Notes: generated from the letters alone by a model not told the origin. Positions 1 through 7,409 are shown, numbered from the stretch's first letter. The stretch: 8,621 nucleotides of DNA from an uncultured Clostridiaceae bacterium (GCA_946411985.1 CAMKFY010000037.1:1-8621), one strand, 5' to 3'. Numbers and translations are program-made.

Positions 1-180
1 TTAATAGTATACAATGCGCTAAAAGAAAAAGGTTATAACCCGGTAAACCAAATAGTTGGCTATCTTCTATCGGAAGACCCTACCTATATAACCACTCACA
101 ATAATGCCAGAAGTTTAATACGCAAAATAGATAGAGATGAGCTACTGCAAGTTATGGTAAGAGTTTATATTGAAAGTTAA
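1..180 (+). CDS. ireB: IreB family regulatory phosphoprotein (UPF0297), C-terminal part
   Basis: Only the last 59 codons are in the window, ending in TAA; the start lies upstream. The readable part begins LIVYNALKEKGYNPVNQ and continues with GYLLSEDPTYITTHNNAR and the Ile/Leu-rich tail RKIDRDELLQVMVRVYIES. This closely fits the family pattern (VYxALKEKGYNPxNQIVGYLLSxDPxYIxxHxNARxLIRKxxRDE), and full-length members are about 85-90 aa, so roughly one third is missing. In Enterococcus faecalis, IreB is a small cytoplasmic protein phosphorylated on N-terminal threonines by the PASTA kinase IreK and dephosphorylated by IreP; it negatively influences intrinsic cephalosporin resistance. Those threonines would lie in the missing part. 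In many Firmicutes ruvX follows ireB; here ogg follows after 21 nt instead. The family call is firm; the kinase link is inferred from the family. Confidence 0.93.
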   Translation, partial: LIVYNALKEKGYNPVNQIVGYLLSEDPTYITTHNNARSLIRKIDRDELLQVMVRVYIES

Positions 181-201
181 AATTTTAAGTGGTGTAGTGT
201 T

Positions 202-999
202 TTGCTTTTAAATTTTGAATTAGAGTTAGCAAATTTTTCTTTAAAAGATAGCGTAGGCTGTGGCCAGTTTTTTAGGTATGAAGAAATTGCAAAGGATACA
301 TTTTTAATATTCGCGCAGAATAAGTCTTGCTATATTAAACAGTGTGGGAAAAAGTTAATAATTACTCGTTCCAACTGTGAATTGGATTTTTGGAAAGATT
401 TTTTAAATTTTGATGAAGATTATGAAAAGTTGCTGAACGGTTTTAGAGGAGATGCACTATTAGAAAAGCTAAATAAACTTTGTGGTGGCATTAGAATTTT
501 AAAGCAAGACCCTTTTGAAGCGTTGATTTCGTTTATACTGTCTGCTAATAATAACATTACTAGAATAAGAAATATGATAAGGGTTTTTTGTGAGAATTTT
601 GGAGAAAAAAATGAGAACGGTTATTCATTTCCAACAATAAATAAGCTTATTTGCTTTAAAGAGGAAGATTTTAAAGTTCTAAAAGCTGGTTTCAGGTTAA
701 AATATATTATGGACGCAATACGCAAGGTATATTTAGGCGAAGTTAATTTAAACAGCCTGTATTCTAAGAGCGCTCTAGAGGCAGTTTCTGAGCTTAAAAA
801 AATATACGGAGTGGGAAATAAGATAGCTAACTGTGTTGTTCTTTTTGCTTATAACAATATGATGGCTTTCCCTGTAGATGTTTGGATGAAAAAGGTTATT
901 GGTGAATACTACAAAAACGGGGTTAGCAACCAAGTGCGAAGTTGCCCAGGGCTTGCTCAGCAATTTTTATTTTATGGCAAGAGAGAAGGTTACATATAG
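202..999 (+). CDS. ogg: 8-oxoguanine DNA glycosylase/AP lyase (OGG family)
   Basis: A 265-aa cytoplasmic base-excision repair enzyme that removes 8-oxoguanine from DNA and nicks the abasic site. The N-terminal OGG_N-like domain (about 1-100) contains CGQFFRY at 20-26, matching the GQxFRW region. The HhH-GPD domain follows: QDPFEALISFILSANNNITR (102-121) matches the family's QDPxExLxSFIxSxNNNIxR, and a hairpin GVGNKIANC (203-211) carries the expected catalytic lysine K207. VPVDVHM-like FPVDVWM contains the catalytic aspartate D226. The C-terminal AQQFLFYGKRE also fits. K207 and D226 correspond to human OGG1 K249 and D268; the Clostridium acetobutylicum OGG is a characterised relative. The start is TTG at 202; no ATG lies nearby in frame and only a weak GGTG-type ribosome site precedes it, so the first residues are less certain. 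It sits 21 nt after ireB and 51 nt before fba. Confidence 0.92.
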   Translation: MLLNFELELANFSLKDSVGCGQFFRYEEIAKDTFLIFAQNKSCYIKQCGKKLIITRSNCELDFWKDFLNFDEDYEKLLNGFRGDALLEKLNKLCGGIRILKQDPFEALISFILSANNNITRIRNMIRVFCENFGEKNENGYSFPTINKLICFKEEDFKVLKAGFRLKYIMDAIRKVYLGEVNLNSLYSKSALEAVSELKKIYGVGNKIANCVVLFAYNNMMAFPVDVWMKKVIGEYYKNGVSNQVRSCPGLAQQFLFYGKREGYI

Positions 1000-1050
1000 T
1001 TGTTTAAATTATGCATTTTATATTAATATTTGTTTTAAGGAGTTTTTTAT

Positions 1051-2079
1051 ATGCCAATTGTTAATTATGATAGATATTGCAAAATGTTAAATAGAGCTTA
1101 TGAGAATGGTTATGCCTACCCTGCATTTAATGTGTCTAATATGGAAACCGCATCTGCAGTGCTAATGGGCTTAGAAAAAGCAAATTCCGATGGAATAATA
1201 CAAATATCTATTGGTGGCGCTGCGCATGCCAGTGGAGCTAATATTGGGGATAGCGTACTTGGAGCAATTTTGCTTTCAGATTATATTAGGGTTGTGGCAG
1301 ATAGATATAACGTTAACGTAGCTCTGCACACCGATCATTGCAGAAGTAGTGATTTAAACAGTTATTTAATTCCGCTAATTGAAGAAACAGAAAGAAGGCG
1401 CAAAAAAGGGCTTAACAACCTTTTTAGTAGCCATATGTTTGATGGGTCGGATATTAGTTTAGATGAAAATTTGAATATATCAAAAGAGCTGCTTGCTAGG
1501 TGCGTTGAAAATGAAATAATACTCGAAATTGAAATAGGAGTGGTAGGCGGCGAGGAAGACGGAGTAAATAACGAAAACGTAAAAAACAGCAAGCTATACT
1601 CCACTCCTGAAGATATGTTAAAAGCGTATGAAGCTTTAAAAGATATTTCTAGTAATTATATTGTTGCAGCCACATTTGGAAACGTTCATGGTGTATATAA
1701 GCCAGGCAATGTTAAGTTAAAGCCTAAAGTTTTGCTAGAAGGAAAGAATGCAATGGAAAACAAATACGGCAAAGGCAATGCTTTTAAGTTTGTTTTTCAT
1801 GGCGGCTCTGGCTCTTCTAAAGAGGAAATAAAAGAAACATTAAACTATGGAGTTGTTAAAATGAATATAGACACCGATACACAATATGCTTTCACGCGCC
1901 CAATAGTAGATCATATGTTTAAAAATTATGATGGAGTGTTAAAAGTAGAAGGGGAGGTTGGAATCAAATCGGTGTACGACCCTAGGAGCTATTTAAAAAA
2001 AGCACAAGAATCTATGGCTCAAAGAGTGTTTGAGGCGTGTGAAGATTTGAATTCTGTTAATTCTCATATAGATTTTTGA
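1051..2079 (+). CDS. fba: Class II fructose-1,6-bisphosphate aldolase
   Basis: A 342-aa zinc-dependent aldolase that reversibly splits fructose-1,6-bisphosphate into glyceraldehyde-3-phosphate and dihydroxyacetone phosphate in cytosolic glycolysis and gluconeogenesis. The TIM-barrel signatures appear in order: PAFNVSN (24-30); LHTDHC (92-97), giving catalytic D95 and zinc ligand H96; EIEIGVVGGEEDGV (159-172), with the metal-site glutamate; FGNVHGVYKPG (209-219), with zinc ligand H213; FHGGSGSS (249-256), with zinc ligand H250 and phosphate binding; and NIDTDTQYAF (272-281), also phosphate binding. The long, two-glutamate GGEEDG form resembles the E. coli FbaA (class IIA) type rather than the short Bacillus FbaA type. 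A clear AAGGAG lies at 1037-1042, 8 nt before the ATG. A weak possible promoter (TTGTTT at 1000, TAATAT at 1024) lies in the 51-nt gap after ogg, so fba may also be transcribed separately. No catalytic residue appears to be missing. Confidence 0.96.
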   Translation: MPIVNYDRYCKMLNRAYENGYAYPAFNVSNMETASAVLMGLEKANSDGIIQISIGGAAHASGANIGDSVLGAILLSDYIRVVADRYNVNVALHTDHCRSSDLNSYLIPLIEETERRRKKGLNNLFSSHMFDGSDISLDENLNISKELLARCVENEIILEIEIGVVGGEEDGVNNENVKNSKLYSTPEDMLKAYEALKDISSNYIVAATFGNVHGVYKPGNVKLKPKVLLEGKNAMENKYGKGNAFKFVFHGGSGSSKEEIKETLNYGVVKMNIDTDTQYAFTRPIVDHMFKNYDGVLKVEGEVGIKSVYDPRSYLKKAQESMAQRVFEACEDLNSVNSHIDF

Positions 2080-2094
2080 TGCTTAAAAATTTTT

Positions 2095-2100
2095 AGGAGG
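2095..2100 (+). promoter_or_regulatory. Shine-Dalgarno site that sets the greA start
   Basis: A full AGGAGG sits 1 nt before an ATG at 2102 and 10 nt before a second in-frame ATG at 2111. Ribosomes need several bases between this site and the start codon, so 2111 is the true start and the longer reading frame from 2102 is rejected. Confidence 0.85.
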
Positions 2101-2110
2101 TATGGAGTTT

Positions 2111-2608
2111 ATGCCAAAAATTACAGAGCCTGCAGAAGAAAAAAAAACGATACTAACATCTGAAGGTTTAAAAAATTTAGAGCAAAAACTAAACATTTTA
2201 AAAACACAAACTCGAAAAGAAGTAGCTGCAAAATTAAAAGAAGCGCTTTCTTTTGGAGACCTTTCAGAAAATAGTGAATACGATGAAGCAAAAAATGAGC
2301 AAGCCAAAGTTGAAGCCGAAATTTTGCAGCTGGAAAATATGCTAAAAAATGTTGAAATATTAGATTCCAACCACCTAACTAACGACGTAATTCAGGTGGG
2401 AAGTAAGGTTACAATAAAAGATTTGCAGCTGCAAGACGTTTTAGAATACAGAATAGTTGGGTCTATGGAAACAAACCCCGATGAAGGGAAAATATCAGAC
2501 GAATGCCCTATTGGAAAATCTTTAATTGGGCACAGAGTAGGGGATACTGTTAAAATAAAAATTCCTGTTGGGCTGGTGGAATATGAAATTTTAAATATTG
2601 ACAGATAG
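2111..2608 (+). CDS. greA: Transcription elongation factor GreA
   Basis: A 165-aa factor that enters the secondary channel of RNA polymerase and stimulates cleavage of backtracked transcripts, rescuing stalled elongation complexes. The N-terminal antiparallel coiled coil spans about 14-85. Its tip carries GDLSENSEYD (49-58), with the acidic residues D50 and E53 that coordinate the catalytic magnesium. The C-terminal FKBP-like domain (about 92-165) includes VQVGSKVTIKD-like and GKSLIGHRVGD segments (135-145), both typical of the family. Length is slightly above the usual 155-160 aa because of a short lysine/glutamate-rich N-terminal extension. The start at 2111 follows from the AGGAGG at 2095-2100. 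It begins 31 nt after fba and ends 38 nt before lysS; greA-lysS is a common pairing in Firmicutes, consistent with cotranscription. Confidence 0.96.
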   Translation: MPKITEPAEEKKTILTSEGLKNLEQKLNILKTQTRKEVAAKLKEALSFGDLSENSEYDEAKNEQAKVEAEILQLENMLKNVEILDSNHLTNDVIQVGSKVTIKDLQLQDVLEYRIVGSMETNPDEGKISDECPIGKSLIGHRVGDTVKIKIPVGLVEYEILNIDR

Positions 2609-2646
2609 TTTAATTAAATGTTAAAAATGAAAGACAGGTTAATTTT

Positions 2647-4119
2647 ATGGAAGATGAATTAAACAAGGTTTATGGAGAGGTTGAAGTTAGAAAACAAAAG
2701 CTGCTCAAGCTTCAAGAAGAGAATAAAGACCCATTTGCTGTAACAAAATTTGAAGTTGATTATAATTCAGAATATATATTAAAAAATTTTGAAAAATTGG
2801 AAGGCAAAAATGTTAGCTTAGCTGGAAGAATTATGAGTAAACGCGTTATGGGGAATATATGCTTTGCCCATATACAAGATTTTTTTGGAGTTTTGCAATG
2901 CTATATAAAAAAAGACTCTATGGACGCTGAAAACTTTAAGCAATTCAAAAAATTTGACGTAGGGGATATCATTGGCGTGTATGGCGAAGTTTGCAAAACA
3001 CAGTCTGGTGAAAAATCTATTAAAACTTCCAACATAGTATTGCTTGCCAAATCTTTGAGGCCATTTCCTGAAAAGTTTCACGGCCTACAAGACACAGATA
3101 TTAGGTATAGGCAGCGATATATAGACCTTGTAGTAAACGAAGAGGTTAAAAAAACATTCATATTAAGAAGTAAAATAATAAACAGTATTAGGCTTTTTTT
3201 GGCAGACGAAGGATTTTTAGAGGTGGAGACTCCAATACTTAGCAGCAAAGCTAGTGGTGCTTTTGCTAGGCCGTTCCACACTCATCACAACGCACTGAGT
3301 ATGGATATGGTGTTAAGGATTGCGCTAGAGTTACACCTTAAGCGGCTAATTATTGGTGGATTTGAAAAAGTGTATGAAATAGGCAGGGTGTTTAGGAATG
3401 AAGGCGTAGACACCAAGCATAACCCTGAGTTTACTTTGCTTGAACTATATAAAGCATACACCGACATTGAGGGCATGATGGACATAACAGAACGTATGAT
3501 TAAAACTGTGTATAGAAGCATATTTAAAAATGGAGAACTTATATACGGTGACATAAACATAAACGCGCCATTTGCCAAAATAACTATGGTGGACGCTGTT
3601 AATAAATATTCTGGTGTTAATTTTAATAATATAACCTCTTTAGAACAGGCAAGAAGCGCGGCGAAGGAACATGACATAACATTTGAAGATAGGCACAAAG
3701 TTGGGGATATATTAAATTTATTTTTTGAGGAATATGTAGAAAAAAATTTAAGGCAACCCACATTTGTTATGGAATACCCAATAGAAATATCGCCGCTTGC
3801 TAAAAAATGTAAACATAACCCAAATTTCACCGAACGGTTCGAACTCTTTATTGCCGGAAGGGAATTGGCAAACGCTTTTTCAGAGTTGAATGACCCAATA
3901 GACCAACGGGAACGCTTTAAAGAACAGGCGAAATTGAAGCAGATGGGGCAGGAAGAAATTTGTGATATAGATGAAGACTTTTTAACCGCTTTAGAGTATG
4001 GTATGCCGCCAACTGGTGGTATGGGCATGGGAATAGATAGAATTGTTATGCTGCTAACAAATAGCAATAGCATACGCGATGTTATTTTGTTCCCAACAAT
4101 GAAAAATATAAAAGAGTAA
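2647..4119 (+). CDS. lysS: Lysyl-tRNA synthetase, class II
   Basis: A 490-aa cytoplasmic enzyme that attaches lysine to tRNA-Lys using ATP. Domains in order: an N-terminal helix; an OB-fold anticodon-binding domain (about 55-137); the linker PEKFHGLQDTDIRYRQRYID (141-160), almost diagnostic for LysRS; and the class II catalytic core. In the core, motif 1 is around 174-197 (LRSKIINSIRLFL, ending in VETPIL). Motif 2 is GRVFRNEGVDTKHNPEFT (246-263), with ATP-contacting R250. Motif 3 is GMGMGIDRIVML (458-469), with R465. The lysine-pocket region RELANAFSELNDP (405-417) is intact. Length is typical (about 490-510). Start ATG 2647 has only a modest AGG at 2636-2638, 8 nt upstream. The stop codon overlaps the left arm of the 4118-4148 terminator, which closes this + strand cluster. 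Confidence 0.98.
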   Translation: MEDELNKVYGEVEVRKQKLLKLQEENKDPFAVTKFEVDYNSEYILKNFEKLEGKNVSLAGRIMSKRVMGNICFAHIQDFFGVLQCYIKKDSMDAENFKQFKKFDVGDIIGVYGEVCKTQSGEKSIKTSNIVLLAKSLRPFPEKFHGLQDTDIRYRQRYIDLVVNEEVKKTFILRSKIINSIRLFLADEGFLEVETPILSSKASGAFARPFHTHHNALSMDMVLRIALELHLKRLIIGGFEKVYEIGRVFRNEGVDTKHNPEFTLLELYKAYTDIEGMMDITERMIKTVYRSIFKNGELIYGDININAPFAKITMVDAVNKYSGVNFNNITSLEQARSAAKEHDITFEDRHKVGDILNLFFEEYVEKNLRQPTFVMEYPIEISPLAKKCKHNPNFTERFELFIAGRELANAFSELNDPIDQRERFKEQAKLKQMGQEEICDIDEDFLTALEYGMPPTGGMGMGIDRIVMLLTNSNSIRDVILFPTMKNIKE

Positions 4120-4148
4120 AGTAGCTAAATAATATAGCTACTTTTTTT
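4118..4148. terminator. Shared terminator between lysS and the convergent secreted-protein pseudogene
   Basis: A 10-bp perfect stem, AAAGTAGCTA (4118-4127) with TAGCTACTTT (4135-4144), has a 7-nt loop and a run of seven T (4142-4148) for + strand transcripts. On the - strand the stem is followed by a looser T-rich stretch, so it can plausibly stop both convergent genes. The left arm overlaps the last bases of the lysS stop codon. Bases 4121-4148 match 5658-5685 at 24 of 28 positions without gaps. Confidence 0.85.
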
Positions 4149-4161
4149 AATTAAATCTAAT

Positions 4162-5512
4162 TTAATATGGAATCCCTTCACTGCCATAAACGAAGGGAAT
4201 TTCCCCAAAGTCGCATAATTTAATAGTGCCACCATCTACAAGCCTCACGCCTTTCACCGCTTTGCTTATGTCTTCGTCTGAAAGAGCTTTTATATCTTCA
4301 ATTTGGTGTTCTAAAACATCCTGCTCATATGGCAGCTCCTCTAAAAGTTTCTTCTTTTCAAAATTATAATTTGATGTAGCAAGTTCTCTAATTTTGTTCT
4401 CATCTTTTAATATATCAATATCTTTATATATAAGTTTTTTACATTCTTCTACTTCGTATTTATAATTTTTGTTCAAAGCATATTCATCTTCTAACACTTC
4501 TTCTACATCATCTTTCCATTTTTGCAGCCTGTCGTTATTTTTATTAGCTTCAATAGGAACATCTTCCGCTTCACTAATTTTCTCCTCAATTTTCTCAAGC
4601 AGCAATTTCTTGTCTTCTTCTTTATAAATACTTTCGTTTAATTTTCCTTTAATATTACGCAATTTTTCTAGAAGTGATGTTTCACGACCACTCAAGTACT
4701 CGTCTTTTTCTTTACATTGTATTTTCTTCGCTTTTTCAAGCTTCTTTTTTACATATTCTATGTAAGAATCTAAGCTAGCTAATTTCCCTTCTTTTAAAAC
4801 TTTTGTAAAATATACTATTTCCGCTTCAATATACTCGTTAACCTTTTTAATACAATACTCAAGTGTAATATTTTGAAAATATTCACGCCACAAATTATCT
4901 TCTTCAATTTTATTTTTAACAAAACTTATAGCATAATCTCTAACATCATCTGGCTTAATACATGATAAAATTTTATCTAAATTTTTTGGATTTTTAAATA
5001 CAAGTTCTAATTTATTAATAATTACCTCATTTGTTTTAAAAAAAATTTCAAATGGCAATTGTGAATAACACCTAAAATAATAAAATTTATCATTGTCTTT
5101 ATCATGAAAACGATCGTTAAACGATCCAGGCATAAGCCTATCTTCTACTTTTAATGCAACTTTTTCTGATACATAACGCCCTGGAGTTATAACCTTTCTT
5201 TCTAAAAATTTACTAAAATATGGGTTTTTCTTAAGACTATTAACAAAACATTAAAAAAATAAACCATTACTAATTTATTAGCTAACGGATTCGCTTCCCT
5301 ACTAAAACATATAGGCAATTTATATTTACTAAATATTTTCCATTCGTCAGTTTCCATAAACTCATTATAAGTATTTTCGTTAAAAGAAGATTCACAACGT
5401 GAAACATTACATGTTGTATCTAAGTCTGTTGCTGATACTTTTTTAAAAAACAATGCTGTTGAAACTGCTCCCAAGGCTAAAAACAACCTAAATAAATTTT
5501 TATTCTAATCAT
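4162..5512 (-). pseudogene. Frameshifted paralog of the secreted helix-rich protein at 5910-7397
   Basis: I do not recognise the family. Two frames together encode a relative of the intact gene upstream. Starting at ATG 5510-5512 (MIR), one A is missing from a short run at 5503-5504; the next frame then reads NKNLFRLFLALGAVSTALFF and ends the signal peptide with VSATD. That frame runs to about 5245, where one T (coding strand) is missing from the run at 5245-5248, and the third frame continues to the TAA at 4162. The intervening bases of each wrong frame hit stops at 5505-5507 and 5202-5204. Adding back both bases gives 1353 nt, exactly 451 codons. Across the second break the restored KLVMVYFFNVFVNSLKKNPY aligns ungapped to KTVIAYLGSWLVDKIKLNPY of the paralog. 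Farther on, ILSCIKPDDVRDYA matches ILSSVTPDDVVEYA. The rest is charged and predicted helical. Promoter and ribosome site persist, so either decay is recent or the gaps are sequencing errors. Confidence 0.82.
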
Positions 5513-5566
5513 ATATTCTACTCTATCCCCCTCACATACTATGTAAAGCATAACAACACGCAGTTA

Positions 5567-5595
5567 ATTGTAACACATTAAACAAGAATAAACAA
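5567..5595 (-). promoter_or_regulatory. Sigma-A-type promoter of the pseudogene
   Basis: Read on the - strand, the -35 box is TTGTTT (5590-5595), the spacer is 17 nt and the -10 box is TACAAT (5567-5572), placing the likely transcription start near 5560, about 50 nt before ATG 5512. The -35 region is itself part of a 10-bp repeat (CTTGTTTATT then CTTGTTTAAT), so a second -35-like box lies inside the spacer. A G-rich GAGGGGG stretch follows in the leader, somewhat far from the ATG for a ribosome site. Confidence 0.55.
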
Positions 5596-5651
5596 GTTCT
5601 AATTTGAAAAATTATGCATAAAAATAGGGAAGTTTAACTGTTTACGCAACA

Positions 5652-5684
5652 AAAAAAGTAGCCAAACAATGTAGCTACTTTTTT
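5652..5684. terminator. Rho-independent terminator downstream of the intact secreted-protein gene
   Basis: An 11-bp perfect stem pairs AAAAAAGTAGC (5652-5662) with GCTACTTTTTT (5674-5684) around an 11-nt loop. The flanking T run works on either strand: six T on +, seven on -. Its position, about 225 nt past the stop of the - strand gene and before the next - strand promoter, makes it the probable end of that transcript. It is a near copy of the hairpin at 4118-4148. Confidence 0.8.
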
Positions 5685-5737
5685 GCATTTGTTATATATT
5701 GCAATTTATATTTTTGTTATGCTAACCATAATTTATT

Positions 5738-5777
5738 TAAGGAATTTATATTTAATTATTTATAAGGAATTTATATT
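5738..5777. repeat. Two-copy direct repeat with 25-bp period
   Basis: TAAGGAATTTATATT occurs at 5738-5752 and again at 5763-5777, separated by an AT-rich 10-bp spacer. A shorter piece, AATTTATATTT, occurs at 5703-5713. Each copy contains an AAGGA that resembles a + strand ribosome site, but only a 12-codon frame follows (TTG 5776 to TAA 5814), so no gene is called. Confidence 0.6.
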
Positions 5778-5827
5778 GTTTGATATGAATAAGTTCTTAG
5801 CGAATTGTTTATAATATTTCTATAACC

Positions 5828-5850
5828 TAGAGTGGCAAGCAGCCACTCTA
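5828..5850. terminator. Perfect 9-bp hairpin 3' of the intact secreted-protein gene
   Basis: TAGAGTGGC (5828-5836) pairs with GCCACTCTA (5842-5850) around a 5-nt loop. It is the most GC-rich spot in this gap. It lies 60 nt beyond the - strand stop codon at 5910, but the T-rich tract follows it only in the + direction. It may protect the 3' end of the - strand mRNA, or terminate an unrecognised + strand transcript. Confidence 0.5.
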
Positions 5851-5909
5851 TTTGAATTTTTAAATTTGTTGCTATAATACTTTCTTTGTGGTATTTCTAA
5901 CTTTCTACA

Positions 5910-7397
5910 TTATTCTTCTTCACCTAAAAAACCAGGAACATAGCCTTCAGTGTCTTTAGTTTCAAAGCCTTCATCTGTAATTCTTATGCGCTTAAGCATT
6001 TCAGCTATACTGTTTTTTACAGCATCCGAATTTAAATCGTCTTTCTGCGCTTCTAAAGCTTTAATGTCAGCTGCTTCATAAGCTGCGTGCTTTTCAGCCC
6101 ACTCTTTTTGGTTTTTCATACTATCTTGTGCTATCTTTTCTAACTCTCCAGAATCATTTAATATCTTTTCGTTATCTTCAATTGTTTTTTTCGCGTTGGC
6201 TAACTCTTCTTTATATCCTTCCTCTAAAGCTTTAGAGTCATTCAATTTTGCATTTAAACTCTCTATATATTTATCTCTACCACTGCCACCATTTTTATCT
6301 TTATTTTTAAGTTCTTGCATTTCAGCTATTTCAGCATTAATACATTCAAGGTCTTCTTTTATTTCGTCTGCATTCTTAACATCAGCACTATTTAACATTT
6401 TTTCTGCGCAAGCTTTCATAGCACCCAAGTACTTTAGACGCACTTCTTTCCAATCTTTGTCATCATGAGCTGCAGACCAACCCTCTGCGTCTTTCTTTGC
6501 TTTTTCTAGGCTTTCTCTATAAGCTTTTACATCTTTTAACTCGCCATTTAAACGCTTCTTAACAGCTTTTATAATATATTTTGAATTTTCTATTGCCTCT
6601 TCCTTATAATCATCTAAGCTCATACTGCTATTGTATTTTTTCCAGTCTTCGTCCCTTTTAAGCCTTTTATCAACACATTGTTTTGCATACTCTACAACAT
6701 CATCTGGGGTAACGGAACTTAAAATTTGCTTGAGCCCTTCTTGATTGTTTTGTTTTAAATTATTGAGTACTATGCCCATTGCATTAGCAATTATCCCGTT
6801 TGTGCTAAGTCCAAAACTGTCTTTATCAAGCCTCTGCGCATAAGTGCCTACATATTTGCCATTTTGCGTTTTTCTATTATATACCCAACCCTTGAAAGTT
6901 CCGCCGCTGCCAAAAAAACTTTTCAAACTTTTTTCAATTGTGTTAACTGGCATTTTGGGATTGCTGCCAGGCCATCTTTCCTCAGTTGCTAAAAATTTAT
7001 TAATATATGGGTTTAATTTTATTTTGTCAACCAACCACGAACCAAGGTATGCAATCACCGTTTTAACAGCTAATGCCTCGGCACCACTTAACACAGTGCC
7101 ATAATCATAACCTTCAAACTCAATCGGAATATTATACCAACGGAATTTTTTGAAATAATCGGTTTTTAAATATTCATCGTAAACTTCTTCATTTAAAGGA
7201 GCGGTAGGCGTTGCCTCGCTATTATTTAAGTTAGCATCTTTTAAGCTCTGCACGTCTAATTTTGAAAGGTCTACATCTGTGCCTGCACTTTCAACAGCAG
7301 TGCCAGCGTCTGTTGCTGATGCATTTAAGAAAAAACATGCTGTTGAAAGTGCTCCTACTGTTAAAAATAATTTAAATAAATTTTTATTTCTACTCAT
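5910..7397 (-). CDS. Predicted secreted, helix-rich protein of unknown function (intact paralog)
   Basis: I do not recognise this 495-aa protein. It begins with a signal peptide: basic RNKNLFK, hydrophobic LFLTVGALSTACFFL (10-24), then NASA before TD, a good signal peptidase I site after A28. The mature part starts with an Asp/Ser/Thr-rich linker (30-70). It continues with LNEEVYDEYLKTDYF (68-82), a hydrophobic helix-like stretch AEALAVKTVIAYLGSWLV (106-123) with NPYINKFL (129-136), a glycine-rich loop (163-170), and TPDDVVEYAK (230-239). From about 260 to 470 it is charged, Lys/Glu/Ala-rich and likely coiled coil; the end is acidic (FLGEEE). No anchor motif such as LPxTG and no C-terminal membrane helix is visible, so release or non-covalent surface attachment is inferred. 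Start 7397 is preferred over ATG 7415 because GGAG at 7406-7409 lies 8 nt before it, and MSRNKN matches the paralog start. C21 is not conserved in the paralog (Leu), arguing against a lipoprotein. Confidence 0.85.
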   Translation of the reverse strand: MSRNKNLFKLFLTVGALSTACFFLNASATDAGTAVESAGTDVDLSKLDVQSLKDANLNNSEATPTAPLNEEVYDEYLKTDYFKKFRWYNIPIEFEGYDYGTVLSGAEALAVKTVIAYLGSWLVDKIKLNPYINKFLATEERWPGSNPKMPVNTIEKSLKSFFGSGGTFKGWVYNRKTQNGKYVGTYAQRLDKDSFGLSTNGIIANAMGIVLNNLKQNNQEGLKQILSSVTPDDVVEYAKQCVDKRLKRDEDWKKYNSSMSLDDYKEEAIENSKYIIKAVKKRLNGELKDVKAYRESLEKAKKDAEGWSAAHDDKDWKEVRLKYLGAMKACAEKMLNSADVKNADEIKEDLECINAEIAEMQELKNKDKNGGSGRDKYIESLNAKLNDSKALEEGYKEELANAKKTIEDNEKILNDSGELEKIAQDSMKNQKEWAEKHAAYEAADIKALEAQKDDLNSDAVKNSIAEMLKRIRITDEGFETKDTEGYVPGFLGEEE

Positions 7398-7405
7398 AAT
7401 ACATT

Positions 7406-7409
7406 CTCC
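7406..7409 (-). promoter_or_regulatory. Ribosome binding site choosing start 7397
   Basis: GGAG on the - strand lies 8 nt before ATG 7395-7397. It lies inside the coding frame that would begin at ATG 7415, for which no ribosome site is visible. The shorter start also aligns with the first residues of the pseudogene copy. Confidence 0.7.

Larger units (their letters stand above)
5513..5909. other. Intergenic region between the two paralogs
   Basis: This 397-nt AT-rich gap carries no convincing gene. It contains, from the pseudogene outward, a sigma-A-like promoter (5567-5595), a strong hairpin terminator (5652-5684), a two-copy 25-bp direct repeat (5738-5777) and a perfect 9-bp hairpin (5828-5850), which are listed separately. 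Confidence 0.7.

Noticed and set aside
899..1090. Small + strand frame overlapping the end of ogg and the start of fba
   Set aside because: It overlaps two solid genes in another frame and has no ribosome site.
2102..2110. Upstream ATG for greA
   Set aside because: It is 1 nt from the AGGAGG, too close for initiation; the ATG at 2111 has proper spacing.
3285..4073. 262-codon open frame on the - strand opposite lysS
   Set aside because: It lies wholly antisense to a well-conserved lysS reading, has no ribosome site, and reads as a Ser/Ile-rich shadow translation.
4162..5133. Separate 323-aa gene starting at ATG 5133
   Set aside because: The frame stays open upstream to 5250 and continues the homology to the intact paralog, so ATG 5133 is only an internal methionine of the broken gene.
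5202..5486. Separate 94-aa secreted protein starting at TTG 5486
   Set aside because: Homology to the paralog begins before this codon, and the last 15 or so residues are out-of-frame sequence after the frameshift.
6196..6468. + strand frame inside the secreted-protein gene
   Set aside because: Its Ser/Leu/Phe-rich product is what the opposite strand of Lys/Glu-rich helical coding sequence gives.
7330..7397. Lipoprotein signal at C21 of the intact secreted protein
   Set aside because: The residues before the cysteine (STA) poorly fit a lipobox, and the paralog has Leu at this position while both keep the SATD cleavage region.
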